From NCBI RefSeq assembly GCF_023223525.1, contig NZ_JALPRX010000009.1, forward strand, positions 1 through 64,000: a DNA stretch of 64,000 bases. Reading direction: 5' to 3'. Numbering within the stretch: the first letter of the stretch is position 1; every line of letters begins with the position of its first letter. The position numbers were made by a program, and so were the translations under genes. The DNA is from Roseomonas acroporae (lineage in GTDB: Bacteria; Pseudomonadota; Alphaproteobacteria; Acetobacterales; Acetobacteraceae). This document shows, one piece after another, positions 29,017-37,649 of the stretch. The notes beneath the pieces were generated by a model, which saw only the letters and a program-made list of their open reading frames with translations, was not told the DNA's origin and did not search any database.

Positions 29017-29721
29017 TCAGGCCGCCGGCGTCCCGCCCTGGCGCGCGGCGGGCGGCGCCGAAAGCCGGTAACCCAGCCCCCGCACCGTCTCGATCACCGC
29101 GCCCGCCCCCACCTCGTCGAGGCGCTTGCGCAACCGGTGGACGTAGACCTCCACCGCGTTGGCGCCGATGCCGCGCTCGAAGGTGTCCAGCCGCTCCTCC
29201 AGCGCCTCCTTGGCCACCGGCCGGGGAGCGGCGCGCAGTAGGCTCTCCAGGATCATCCGCTCGCGGCGCGGCGGGTCGAAGGGCGCGCCGTCGACGGTGA
29301 TGGCGCGCGAGGCGGGATCGAATTCCATCCGCCCACAATGCACCGAGGTGCCGCCGCGCGCCGTGCGCCGGCGCACCAGCGCGTTCAGCCGCGCCACCAG
29401 CTCCTCCATGGCCACCGGCTTGACCACGTAGTCGTCGGCGCCCTTGTTCAGCCCCTCGCAGCGCTCCGGCAGGGCGCCGCGCGCGGTCATCACCAGCACC
29501 GGCGGCGCCTCCTCGCGGTCGCGCACCGTGCGGATCAGCTCCAGCCCGTCGCCGTCCGGCAGGCCGCGGTCCAGCACGATGGCGTCGTAGCGGGTGGAGC
29601 GGTAGGCCGCCGCCGCCGCGTCGAGGCAGTCCACCACGTCCGGTGCCCAGCCGGCCCGGCGCAGGCCGGTGGCCAGGAGCTGGGCCAGCCTCTCATTGTC
29701 TTCCACGAGCAGGAGACGCAT
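29017..29721 (-). CDS. OmpR-family response regulator
   Basis: A two-component response regulator of 234 residues (QseB/TctD-like). The receiver domain (1-115) has acidic residues in LLVEDNERL, the phospho-acceptor Asp in AIVLDRGLPDG and the Lys in DDYVVKPV. The winged-helix DNA-binding domain (about 130-222) has the recognition region NAVEVYVHRLRKRLDE and GLGYRL. The start at 29721 (MRLLLVEDN) is canonical. It is divergent from a histidine kinase gene 385 bp away, which is the likely partner although the usual co-transcription is absent. Confidence 0.94.
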   Translation of the reverse strand: MRLLLVEDNERLAQLLATGLRRAGWAPDVVDCLDAAAAAYRSTRYDAIVLDRGLPDGDGLELIRTVRDREEAPPVLVMTARGALPERCEGLNKGADDYVVKPVAMEELVARLNALVRRRTARGGTSVHCGRMEFDPASRAITVDGAPFDPPRRERMILESLLRAAPRPVAKEALEERLDTFERGIGANAVEVYVHRLRKRLDEVGAGAVIETVRGLGYRLSAPPAARQGGTPAA

Positions 29722-30106
29722 CTCGATCTCTCCTGGCCGGTTCCGTGCCGGCCGGTGCTGCCGCCGGGCGGGGCGGCCCGGTCATGCCGCCTGTATGCCA
29801 TTTCCGGCGCTTCCAGTCCCTGAAGCGCTTCATGGCATGTCGGGATGGCAGGAATGCGGTCGCCCGGGCGCGCCCGGGCCGGCCCCTCCGGACCGACCCC
29901 TCCGGGCCGGTCCCACCGGGCCGGTCCGGTCGCGATGCCCGTCCGCGGCGGCCCGTCGGCGCTCACCCGGTCGGGAAGCGCCCCGGCCGCATGTGGCAGG
30001 ATGATGAAAGGTGTGCCCGGCAAGGTCGCCGGGCCGGCGCGCCGCGCGCCCGGCCGCGGCCGCGCCGGGAAGGCCCGCCGTGCGGGCCGGTGATGAAGGT
30101 TGCCCG
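29722..30106. other. Divergent intergenic region between regulator and kinase
   Basis: This 385-bp gap should contain both promoters. It holds GC-rich degenerate repeats around 29870-29945 (ccggaccgacccctccgggc and similar, with ccgggccggt recurring). No gene or clear operator was recognised. Confidence 0.4.
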
Positions 30107-31726
30107 ATGCCGCGCCAGCCACAGCGCTTCCCCCGCACCATGCCGGCCCGCCTCCTCCCGGCCCGGAACTGGGGCGCTCTGCTGCCGCGCACCCTGCTCG
30201 CGCGGCTCGCGCTCGCCTTCGCGTCCGTCGCGGTGGCGGCGCTGCTGTTCGGCGGCTGGGTGCTGAACCTGCAGCTCCAGCGCACGGTGCAGGCGGTGCA
30301 CGAGATGGCGCTGGCCGCCTCGGCCGAGCCGCTGGAGGAGCGGCTGCGCTTCGGCGGCGTCGAGGCGCTGCGCCAGCCCCTGCCGCCGCGCCTCGCCTAC
30401 CGCTTCGACACCGCCTCGGGCTCGCTGCGCTACGTGGTGCTCGACCCGCAGGGGAAGCTGCTCGCCGCCTCGCCGGGCGCGCAGCCCGCCCTGCCGCGCC
30501 TCGACATGCTCGGCCGCCCCGCCGCCACCTTCCTCTCCGACAGCGACATGCCCCGGCTCTGGGGCCTCTCGCGCGAGGTCCGCACGCCCGAGGGGCCGGT
30601 GACGCTGCAGGTCGCGCAGGACATGACCAGCGTCTACGTGGTGCTCGACGACGTGCCGCGCGCGGCGCTCGGCCCGGTGATCGCGGTGCTGGTGCTGGGG
30701 GCGCTGCTGCTGTTCGGCGTCAACATGGCCTTCGTGCGGCTGCTGCTGACGCCGCTCAACCAGGCCGCCGCCGAGGCCGAGGCGATCGGCCCCAGCGGCA
30801 TGTTGGCGAGCGGCGTGATGGGCCGTGGCGGCGCGCCGGCGAAGCGGCTCGGCGAGGCGGGCGTGCCGGCCGAGGCGCTGCCGCTGATCCGCGCCGTGAA
30901 CGGCGCGCTCGACCGGCTGGAGGACGCGCTGGCGCGGCAGCGCGCCTTCAGCCAGGACGTGGCGCACGAGCTGCGCACGCCGCTCGCCATCCTGCTCGGC
31001 GAGGTGGAGCTGCTGGACGACGCGGAGACGGCGGCGCGCCTGCGGCACGACGTGGACGGGCTGGTGCGCCTCGTCAACCAGCTCCTGGAGGCGGCCGAGG
31101 TCAGCGCCGACGACCGCGTCGTGGAAGGCGAGGCCGATCTCGCCGAGGTCTGCGCCGGCATCGTGGACCGGCTCGCCACGGCCGCCGAGCGGGACGGGAA
31201 GGGGCTGGCGCTGGTGGGCGGCGAGGCGCCGCTCTGGGTGCGCGGCGACGCGGACGCGCTGGGCCGGGCCGTGCGCAACCTGGCGGAGAACGCCGTCGGC
31301 TACACCGCGCCCGGCACCACGGTCGAGGTGCGCCTCGTCGCCCCCGCCACGGTGGAGGTGGCGGATCGCGGCCCCGGCGTGCCGGAGGCGATGCGCGGGC
31401 GGGTGTTCGAGCGGTTCTGGCGCGCCGACCGCAACAGCCGCAGCGGCGCCGGGCTCGGCCTGTCCATCGTCTCGCGGATCGCGGCGACCCATGGCGGCAT
31501 CGTCTCGGTGCGGGACAACGAGGGCGGCGGCGCGGTGTTCACGCTGGCCCTGCAGCCGGCCCCGCCGCCCGTGGCGGCCGACGAGGAGGCGCCTTTCCCG
31601 GTCGGGCCGCGTGCCCGGGCGGCGCCACGGCAGGGCGACCTCGCGCGCCTGCCTTGCGCGGTGCCGGAAGCGGCCACGTCCTGGCGGCGCCCGGGCGGGT
31701 GGCCGAGGCGCGGCCCGGTCGCGTGA
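30107..31726 (+). CDS. Sensor histidine kinase
   Basis: A membrane two-component sensor kinase of 539 residues (QseC/TctE type). The N-terminal membrane helix (about 30-52) is followed by a periplasmic sensor region to about 180. A second helix (about 190-215) follows. The phospho-acceptor His lies in SQDVAHELRTPLAILLGE and the ATPase domain shows N (NLAENAVGY), G1 (DRGPGVP) and G2 (GAGLGLSIV). The ATG at 30107 has AAGG about 7 nt upstream, favouring it over starts further upstream. It probably phosphorylates the divergent response regulator. The C-terminal 60 residues after the ATPase domain are low-complexity and unusual. Confidence 0.93.
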   Translation: MPRQPQRFPRTMPARLLPARNWGALLPRTLLARLALAFASVAVAALLFGGWVLNLQLQRTVQAVHEMALAASAEPLEERLRFGGVEALRQPLPPRLAYRFDTASGSLRYVVLDPQGKLLAASPGAQPALPRLDMLGRPAATFLSDSDMPRLWGLSREVRTPEGPVTLQVAQDMTSVYVVLDDVPRAALGPVIAVLVLGALLLFGVNMAFVRLLLTPLNQAAAEAEAIGPSGMLASGVMGRGGAPAKRLGEAGVPAEALPLIRAVNGALDRLEDALARQRAFSQDVAHELRTPLAILLGEVELLDDAETAARLRHDVDGLVRLVNQLLEAAEVSADDRVVEGEADLAEVCAGIVDRLATAAERDGKGLALVGGEAPLWVRGDADALGRAVRNLAENAVGYTAPGTTVEVRLVAPATVEVADRGPGVPEAMRGRVFERFWRADRNSRSGAGLGLSIVSRIAATHGGIVSVRDNEGGGAVFTLALQPAPPPVAADEEAPFPVGPRARAAPRQGDLARLPCAVPEAATSWRRPGGWPRRGPVA

Positions 31727-31880
31727 TCCGGCCGGCGGCGCTCGCGGCGCCGCGCGGCCCGCCGGGTCGGCCCCGCCCCCCAGGCGGGCCTTCAGGAGCC
31801 GTGGTAGCCGCCCGGTGCCGGCACCGGTGCCCAGGGCGCGCTGACCGGGATCGTAGGGGTTGGTGCGTTCCCCGGCGGGA

Positions 31881-32339
31881 TCAGAGCGGGCGGCGGCCGC
31901 CGTGGCGGGCGGGCAGGCGCAGCAGCACGCCCTGCCGCAGCAACAGGCGGCCCGCCTCAGCCGCCAACGGGTGCGCGGCCATGGCGGCATCGGGCGGCAG
32001 CCAGCGCAGCAGCACCGCCAGCGCCTCGCGCGCCGGGCCGCGCTGCGCCAGCGCGCAGGAGAGCAGGAGCATCGTCTCCTGGTCCGTCACGCGCGGGTGC
32101 AGCAGGCAGGGCCAGGCCACGCGGCCGATCGCGGCCTGCAGCAGCCGGTCCAGCGGTGCCGCCGCCTCGGACACGCCCTCGGCCACGCAGGGCAGGCGCA
32201 GCGCGGGCAGCGGGGCGCTGCCGGCCCGACGGGCGGCGGCCCAGAGGCGCGCGACGTCCAGCAGCAGTCGCTCCGCCGGCGGCAGGTCGTCGGTCAGGGT
32301 TCCGGACCAGGGCCAGGTCTGGAGGCCGCGGGTTGCCAT
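31881..32339 (-). CDS. Hypothetical protein (152 aa) under a Fur-like box
   Basis: I do not recognise this protein. It is soluble, mostly helical and Leu/Ala-rich, with one segment rich in conserved-looking Cys and Pro residues (RLPCVAEGV, RVAWPCLLHPR) and no signal peptide. A strong ribosome binding site (AGGAGG, 6 nt from the ATG at 32339) supports it being a real gene. A Fur-type inverted repeat lies 41 bp upstream, overlapping a possible promoter, which suggests expression under iron limitation. It stands alone between the kinase stop and imuA. Confidence 0.75.
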   Translation of the reverse strand: MATRGLQTWPWSGTLTDDLPPAERLLLDVARLWAAARRAGSAPLPALRLPCVAEGVSEAAAPLDRLLQAAIGRVAWPCLLHPRVTDQETMLLLSCALAQRGPAREALAVLLRWLPPDAAMAAHPLAAEAGRLLLRQGVLLRLPARHGGRRPL

Positions 32340-32379
32340 TCGTCACCTCCTCGACATCGGAGAGACAGGCTAATTGTGA

Positions 32380-32394
32380 TGAGAATGATTCGCA
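32380..32394. promoter_or_regulatory. Fur-like iron box
   Basis: The sequence tgagaatgattcgca is a 7-1-7 inverted repeat with six of seven positions symmetric, close to the Fur consensus TGATAATNATTATCA. On the minus strand it overlaps a possible -35 (TTGCGA, 32395-32390), with TAGCCT 17 bp downstream (32372-32367). The target is the 152-aa gene starting at 32339. Confidence 0.65.
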
Positions 32395-32492
32395 AATAAC
32401 TTCCGCGGCCGGCCGGGCCCGCTTCGGGGCGGGATGTCGCGCCGGGCGTGCCGGAAGGCGGCCACGCCGGGAAGGCCGCGGCGGGCGGCGCC

Positions 32493-33446
32493 TCATGCCG
32501 GCCGCCCCCGGCGGCCGCCGGCATGCAGGCGGGCCGGCGCGGCGCGCCGGCGGGCCGCCGCGTCGCCGGCCGCCTCGTCCTCCCCGGCGAAGCCGTCCGC
32601 CGGGAAGCCGTCGCCATGGGCGCCGGGGTCGCCGGGATCCCCAGGGTCGAACAACGCGTCCGGCGCGGCCTGGAAGCCGTCATCCACTTCCGCCTCGGCC
32701 TCGCCCTCCGCTTCCAGCCGTTCCTGCGCGGCGCGCCACACCACGGTCCATTCGCCCGGCCGGCCGCCGCGGCAGCGGCGCAGCGACAGGTGCCAGCGCG
32801 GATCGCCGAGCGCGTGCCCACCCCCCGTGCCGGCGCGCGGCTCCACCCGCCAGGCGGTGAGGGCGTTGCCCGATGCCTCCGCCACCTCCGCCGCCCGTCC
32901 GCCGCGCGGCTGCAGCAGCAGGCCGAGCGCGCCGCCCGCCTCGGCCGCCTGCTGCAGCCGGCGCGAGGCGGCGGGGTCCACGCCGCGCGCGACCAGCAGG
33001 GCGCCGGCCACGGCGGGGCAGCGCAACGCCTCCTCCATCGCCCACAGCCCGTCCGCCGCGCGCGGCGCCCGCACCAGCACGAGGTCGGCCGGCGAGAGGC
33101 CGAAGCGCAGCAGGCCGGGCGGCCAGGCATCCGGTTCGTCGGCGATCCACAGCACGCTGCCTCCCCGTGCGGCCCCGGCCGCGGCCGCCGCGCGCGCCAG
33201 CAGCAGCGCGCAGAATCCCGTCGCCGCGCCGGGATCGGCGGCGCTCACCGCATGCAGCGCCGCCCGTGCCAGCCCGCCGCCCGGCAGGGCGCGGTCGATC
33301 GCCGGGCACAGCGGCACGGTTGCGCCGCGGCGCGCGAGGGCGTTCTCTGCGCCGGCACGCTCCAGCCGCGCGATGCGGCCGCGCAGCGCGGCGAGCAGGG
33401 CGGGCCGGTCCATCGGGTCCGGCATGGTGGGGGGCGAAGGGGGCAT
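32493..33446 (-). CDS. imuA: ImuA-like SOS mutagenesis accessory protein
   Basis: A RecA-superfamily protein without a canonical Walker A, 317 residues, accessory to ImuB/DnaE2 translesion synthesis. Recognisable features: LARAALHAVSAADPGAATGF in place of the P-loop region, GSVLWIADEPDAWPPGLLRFGL, ALRCPAVAGALLVA and RWHLSLRRCRGGRPGEW. The C-terminus has an added Asp/Gly-rich low-complexity stretch. The ATG at 33446 has AGGAA 8 nt upstream. A perfect alphaproteobacterial LexA box (GTTC-N7-GTTC) sits directly upstream. imuB and dnaE2, which normally follow imuA, are not in the window, so this copy is an orphan or the cassette is split. Confidence 0.85.
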   Translation of the reverse strand: MPPSPPTMPDPMDRPALLAALRGRIARLERAGAENALARRGATVPLCPAIDRALPGGGLARAALHAVSAADPGAATGFCALLLARAAAAAGAARGGSVLWIADEPDAWPPGLLRFGLSPADLVLVRAPRAADGLWAMEEALRCPAVAGALLVARGVDPAASRRLQQAAEAGGALGLLLQPRGGRAAEVAEASGNALTAWRVEPRAGTGGGHALGDPRWHLSLRRCRGGRPGEWTVVWRAAQERLEAEGEAEAEVDDGFQAAPDALFDPGDPGDPGAHGDGFPADGFAGEDEAAGDAAARRRAAPARLHAGGRRGRPA

Positions 33447-33452
33447 GGCTTT

Positions 33453-33491
33453 GTTCCTGTTATGTTCCAGCCGGGACTCCGTCCCGGTCAA
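33453..33491 (-). promoter_or_regulatory. LexA (SOS) box and promoter of imuA
   Basis: GTTC at 33453-33456 and GTTC at 33464-33467 are spaced by exactly 7 bp, the known alphaproteobacterial LexA motif. TTGACC (minus strand, 33491-33486) lies 18 bp upstream of GAACAT (33467-33462), so the box overlaps the probable -10 region. A perfect 7-bp hairpin (ccgggac/gtcccgg, 33471-33487) lies between them. Confidence 0.85.
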
Positions 33492-33627
33492 GCGTCATGA
33501 TCGCGCCGCGGCCCGGCGCGGCGCCCCGCGCCCGTCGACGCATGTCGGGGAAGGCCGGCGAGGGCGTTGATCGCGCAGGGTGCGTCCGGCGCCCGCGCCG
33601 GGGCGGCAGGTTGGGAAAGACGAGGCG

Positions 33628-34680
33628 ATGCAATCCGATCCGGCATTCCAGGGCGTCGATGACCCCGTGCACGGCACGGCGGACGGATTCGCGGGCGCGG
33701 TCGGCAACACGCCGCTGATCCGGCTGCGCCGCGCCTCCGAGGCGACGGGCTGCGAGATCCTCGGCAAGGCCGAGTTCATGAACCCCGGCGGCAGCGTGAA
33801 GGACCGTGCCGCGCTCGGCATCATCGAGGACGCGGAGCGGCGCGGCGTGCTCGTCCCCGGCCGGGCGGGGACGGTGGTCGAGGGCACGGCCGGCAACACC
33901 GGCATCGGCCTGACGCTGTTCGCCAACGCCCGCGGCTACCGCTCCATCGTGGTGATGCCGGAGACGCAGAGCCGCGAGAAGATCGAGTTCCTGCGCATGA
34001 TCGGCGCCGACCTGCGCCTCGGCCCGGCGAAGCCCTACGCCGATCCCGGCAACTACGTCCACGTCTCCCGCCGCATCGCCGAGGAGATGGGCGGCGAGGC
34101 GGCCGGCGTGGTCTGGGCCAACCAGTTCGACAACCTGGCCAACGCCGCGGCGCACGAGGCGACCACCGGCCCCGAGATCTGGCGCCAGACGCGCGGCCGC
34201 GTCGACGCCTTCACCTGCGCCTGCGGCACCGGCGGCACGCTGGCCGGCGCGGCGCGGGCGCTGAAGGCGGCGAGCAAGGGGCGCGTGCGCATCGTGCTCG
34301 CGGACCCGATGGGCAGCGCCCTCTATTCCTGGGTGAAGACCGGCGCGCTGAAGGCCGAGGGCAACTCGATCACCGAGGGCATCGGCCAGGCCGCGCGCGT
34401 GCCCGGCAACCTGGCCGGCGCGCCGATCGACGACGCCGAGCGGATCCCCGACGCCGAGGCGCTGGAGCAGATCTACGACCTGCTGATCCACGAGGGGCTT
34501 TCCGTCGGCGGCTCGGCCGGCATCAACGTCGCCGCCGCGATCCGGGTGGCGCGCGCGCTCGGCCCCGGGCACACCGTCGCGACGGTGCTGTGCGACGGCG
34601 GCGCGCGCTACCAGTCGAAGCTGTTCAACCCCGAATTCCTGCGCGGCAAGGGCCTGCCCGTGCCGCCCTGGCTGGCCTGA
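33628..34680 (+). CDS. cysK: Cysteine synthase A (O-acetylserine sulfhydrylase)
   Basis: A PLP-dependent enzyme of 350 residues making cysteine from O-acetylserine and sulfide. The PLP lysine is Lys58 in [10 protein letters not shown]. The substrate loop reads [11 protein letters not shown] (TAGNTG instead of the more usual TSGNTG). The glycine loop is CGTGGTLAG, and [13 protein letters not shown] lies near the C-terminus. The ATG at 33628 is preceded by a purine-rich region (gggaaagacgagg). The next gene, cysE, starts 10 bp downstream and supplies its substrate, so the two form an operon for cysteine synthesis. Confidence 0.93.
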   Translation: MQSDPAFQGVDDPVHGTADGFAGAVGNTPLIRLRRASEATGCEILGKAEFMNPGGSVKDRAALGIIEDAERRGVLVPGRAGTVVEGTAGNTGIGLTLFANARGYRSIVVMPETQSREKIEFLRMIGADLRLGPAKPYADPGNYVHVSRRIAEEMGGEAAGVVWANQFDNLANAAAHEATTGPEIWRQTRGRVDAFTCACGTGGTLAGAARALKAASKGRVRIVLADPMGSALYSWVKTGALKAEGNSITEGIGQAARVPGNLAGAPIDDAERIPDAEALEQIYDLLIHEGLSVGGSAGINVAAAIRVARALGPGHTVATVLCDGGARYQSKLFNPEFLRGKGLPVPPWLA

Positions 34681-34690
34681 GCGGAAGGCC

Positions 34691-35359
34691 ATGGAGTTCC
34701 TCGAACTCGCCCGCAGCATCCGCGCCCGCGACCCGGCGCGGCCGACCTGGGCCGAGGCGCTGCTCTGCTACGCCGGGCTGCACGCCGTGCTCTGGCACCG
34801 GCTCGCGCACTTCCTGTGGGGGCTCGGCCTGCGCGCGCCGGCGCGCTGCGTCTCGCACCTCTCGCGCTGGCTGACGGGGATCGAGATCCACCCCGGCGCC
34901 ACGCTCGGCCGGCGGCTGTTCATCGACCACGGCATGGGCGTGGTGATCGGCGAGACCGCCGAGGTGGGCGACGACGTGCTGATCTACCACGGCGTCACGC
35001 TCGGCGGCCTGTCCGGCCAGCCCGGCAAGCGCCACCCGACGCTGGAGGGCAACGTGGTGGTCGGCGCCGGGGCGCAGGTGCTGGGGCCGATCCGGATCGG
35101 CGCCGGGGCGCGGATCGGCGCCAACGCGGTGGTGGTCTCGCCGGTCGCGGCGGGCGAGACGGTGGTCGGCATCCCGGCCCGCCCGCCGCAGGCCGCCGCC
35201 GGGCATCGCACCACCGGCTACGGCCTGCCCGACTGCCCGGCCGACCCGGTCGAGGAGGAGATGGCGCGGCTGCGCGAGGAGGTGGCGGCGCTGCGGCGCG
35301 AGCTTGCCGCGCTGCGCCCGCCCGCCGCCGGGCTGCGCCGGGCCGAGGGCGTGAAGTAG
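34691..35359 (+). CDS. cysE: Serine O-acetyltransferase
   Basis: A left-handed beta-helix acetyltransferase of 222 residues that acetylates serine. An N-terminal helical part (1-60) is followed by hexapeptide repeats ([38 protein letters not shown]). The conserved [10 protein letters not shown] and YHGVTLGG regions provide the active-site His and CoA site. A charged helical C-terminal segment ([18 protein letters not shown]) is an addition, probably a coiled coil. It is shorter at the N-terminus than E. coli CysE, matching the CysE-type found beside cysK in many bacteria. Confidence 0.94.
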   Translation: MEFLELARSIRARDPARPTWAEALLCYAGLHAVLWHRLAHFLWGLGLRAPARCVSHLSRWLTGIEIHPGATLGRRLFIDHGMGVVIGETAEVGDDVLIYHGVTLGGLSGQPGKRHPTLEGNVVVGAGAQVLGPIRIGAGARIGANAVVVSPVAAGETVVGIPARPPQAAAGHRTTGYGLPDCPADPVEEEMARLREEVAALRRELAALRPPAAGLRRAEGVK

Positions 35360-35442
35360 GGCCGGTCGGCGCCCCGCCGCGCCCTTTCCTCGCGCCCCTG
35401 CCGGGGCGCCACGCACGACGCCCCGATGGGTGTGACACGACG

Positions 35443-35565
35443 GCGCCTCGAAGGGGCGATACGACCCCGCGCCCCGACGGGGTGACACGACCGCGCCTCG
35501 AAGGGGTGACACGACCGCGCCTCGAGGGGGCGACACGACCGCGCCCCGAAGGGGCGACAAGTAAG
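35443..35565. repeat. 24-bp tandem repeat with a hairpin in each unit
   Basis: Units beginning gcgcctcg or gcgccccg start at 35443, 35469, 35493, 35517 and 35541, a period of 24 bp (26 for the first). Each contains cccc-ga(a/c)-gggg, a short hairpin, followed by a gacacgacc spacer. The array ends a few bases before the start of the secreted protein gene at 35574, so it forms its leader or the cysE trailer. Confidence 0.85.
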
Positions 35566-35573
35566 GACACGCC

Positions 35574-36239
35574 ATGCGACGCCACCAGACCGGCCTGATC
35601 GCCGCCACCCTCCTGGCCCTCGCCGCGCCGGCCCTCGCTCCCGCGGCACGCGCCCAGGAGCGGCCGCCCCTGACGCCGACGCGCGACGTCGCGGTGACCT
35701 ACCGCGTCGTCGGCCAGATCCCCGGGCAGCCGGCGGGGGCCGGCCAGGGGCCGCGCGAGATGCGCATGTCCTGGCTGACCGCCGCCGGCAAGCTGCGCAT
35801 CGAGACCGGCGGTGCCGGCGCGCCCTCCGGCTACATGCTGGTGGACCGGCGCAACAACCGCGCCCTGATGGTGGTGGACCAGCAGCGCATGGTGATGGAA
35901 CTGCCACAGCAGCAGGTGAACGGCCAGGTGATCCGCTTCGGCGAGCCCAACCCGAACGCCCGCTTCACGCGCGGCGGCAACGAGACCATCGCCGGCCAGG
36001 GCTGCACCAACTGGTCCTTCCAGGACAACGAGGGCACCGGCCGCGCCTGCATCACGGCGGACGGGGTCGTGCTGCGCGCCTCCGGCGCGCGCCAGGGCTC
36101 GGAGGGGCAGATCGAGGCGGTGCAGGTCGCCTACGGCCCGCAGGACCCGTCGCGCTTCGAGCCGCCCTCCGGCTACCAGGTCCTCAACATGAGCGAGATG
36201 CTGCGCAACATGCCGCAGGGCGCCCGGCCGGGCCGCTGA
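35574..36239 (+). CDS. Secreted hypothetical protein, DUF4412-like
   Basis: An exported periplasmic or surface protein of 221 residues, function unknown. The signal peptide core is GLIAATLLALAAPALAPAARAQ. The mature part is beta-rich with several segments resembling DUF4412-type proteins (VAVTYRVVGQ, GYMLVDRRNNRALMVVDQQRMVMELP, CTNWSFQDNEGTGRACITADGVVLRA). The two cysteines could form a disulfide. The ATG at 35574 is preceded by the 24-bp hairpin array, with aagga just before. No partner gene is apparent. Confidence 0.8.
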   Translation: MRRHQTGLIAATLLALAAPALAPAARAQERPPLTPTRDVAVTYRVVGQIPGQPAGAGQGPREMRMSWLTAAGKLRIETGGAGAPSGYMLVDRRNNRALMVVDQQRMVMELPQQQVNGQVIRFGEPNPNARFTRGGNETIAGQGCTNWSFQDNEGTGRACITADGVVLRASGARQGSEGQIEAVQVAYGPQDPSRFEPPSGYQVLNMSEMLRNMPQGARPGR

Positions 36240-36314
36240 GCGGCGGGCGGCGCGGAGGGCGGCGCATGACCGTCCTGCGCCACGGAACCGCCCGCGCCGC
36301 GGCGGGTTGAGGCC

Positions 36315-37565
36315 GTGTCCATGAACGCGACATTCCCCCCCGGCCTGCACTTGCGCGCGGCCCTCGCCTCGTCCGCCCCGGCGGCCGGAGGCCCGCTCGA
36401 TCCCGCGTTCGCCCCTCTGGTCGACGCCCCTCTGGTCGACGCCCCTCTGGCCGACGCCCCCGGCGACGCCGTGCGCCGGTTGCTGCCGGCCCTGTCGGCC
36501 GGCGCCGAGGCGCTCGACCGCGACGGCGCCTTCCCGGCCGCGGAGCTGGCGCTGCTCGGCGCCGCCGGCCTGCTCGCCGCGCCGCTGCCGGCCACGGCCG
36601 GCGGCGCCGGCCTCGGCACCGACCCCGGAACGGCGGTCGAGCTGGCTGAGGTGCTGCGTCTCGTCGGCCGCGCCAACCTGTCGCTCGGCCGACTCTACGA
36701 AGGGCACGTCAACACGCTGCGCCTCGTGCACCGGCATGGCGACGCCGCCCAGCGCCGCGCCGCCGCGGCGGATGCGCGCGCCGGCCTGCTCTTCGCCGTC
36801 TGGAACACCGACGACGCCGGCGGGCTGCATCTGGAGCCGCTCCCCGATGGCCGCTTCCGGCTGCGCGGCCGCAAGATCCTCTGCTCCGGCGCCGGCTTCG
36901 CGGAGCGCGGCCTGGTCACCGCCCGGCTTCCCGGCGCGCCGGAGCGGCAGATGCTGCTGCTGCCGCTCACCCCCGGCGAGCGGGCCGACCTCGCCGCCTG
37001 GACCCCCACCGGCATGCGCGCCTCGGCCACCGGCGCCATGGACTTCACCGGCCTGGAGATCGGGCCGGAGTGCCTGATCGGCGGCGCCGGCGACTACGTC
37101 CGCGAGCCCGACTTCTCCGCCGGCGCCTGGCGCTTCGCGGCCGTGCATCTCGGCGGCATCGAGGCGCTGGTGGAGGCGCTGCGCGCGCATCTGCGCCGCA
37201 CCGGCCGCGGCGAGGATCCGCACCAGCTCGCGCGGCTCGGCCTCGCGACCATCGCCGCCGGCACGGCGCGGCTGTGGGTGGAGCAGGCGGCGCGACTTGC
37301 CGAGGGACTGCCGGCGGGCACCACGCCCGAGCGCGCCGTGGCCGGGGTGCAGCTCGCCCGCCTCGCCGTGGAGCGCGCGGCGCTGGACGCGCTGGAGTTG
37401 GCGCAGCGCTCGATCGGCCTCGGCGCCTTCATGCGCCCGAACCCCGCCGAGCGCATCGCCCGCGACCTTGCCACCTATCTGCGCCAGCCCATGCCCGACC
37501 ACGTCCTGGCCCAGGCGGCCCGGCATGCCCTGGCTGCGCCCGAGGCGATGGGAGATCTCTGGTGA
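36315..37565 (+). CDS. Acyl-CoA dehydrogenase-family protein
   Basis: A flavoprotein-like member of the acyl-CoA dehydrogenase superfamily, 416 residues. The middle domain (about 140-230) has LLFAVWNTDDAGGLHLEPL and the typical RKILCSGAGFAERGLVTAR strand. The C-terminal helical domain follows (IEALVEALRAHLRRTGRGEDPHQLARLGL). The N-terminus carries an odd APLVDAPLVDAPLADAP segment encoded by a 15-bp repeat at 36411-36455. The start may be GTG 36315 or ATG 36321. It leads a set with a PIG-L deacetylase, a NodS-like methyltransferase and a glycosyltransferase, so its substrate is probably a conjugated acyl group rather than ordinary beta-oxidation. Confidence 0.88.
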   Translation: MSMNATFPPGLHLRAALASSAPAAGGPLDPAFAPLVDAPLVDAPLADAPGDAVRRLLPALSAGAEALDRDGAFPAAELALLGAAGLLAAPLPATAGGAGLGTDPGTAVELAEVLRLVGRANLSLGRLYEGHVNTLRLVHRHGDAAQRRAAAADARAGLLFAVWNTDDAGGLHLEPLPDGRFRLRGRKILCSGAGFAERGLVTARLPGAPERQMLLLPLTPGERADLAAWTPTGMRASATGAMDFTGLEIGPECLIGGAGDYVREPDFSAGAWRFAAVHLGGIEALVEALRAHLRRTGRGEDPHQLARLGLATIAAGTARLWVEQAARLAEGLPAGTTPERAVAGVQLARLAVERAALDALELAQRSIGLGAFMRPNPAERIARDLATYLRQPMPDHVLAQAARHALAAPEAMGDLW

Positions 37566-37649
37566 CGCGCCATCCCCGCCCGCCGTCGCCGTGCCGGCCG
37601 GTCCGGCCGCCGTCGGGGACACCCGCCGCGCCGCGCCGCGTGCCCTGAC

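Noticed and set aside
35443-35565. Possible CRISPR array
   Set aside because: The period of 24 bp has no unique spacers of constant length and no cas genes are near; it is a simple tandem repeat.
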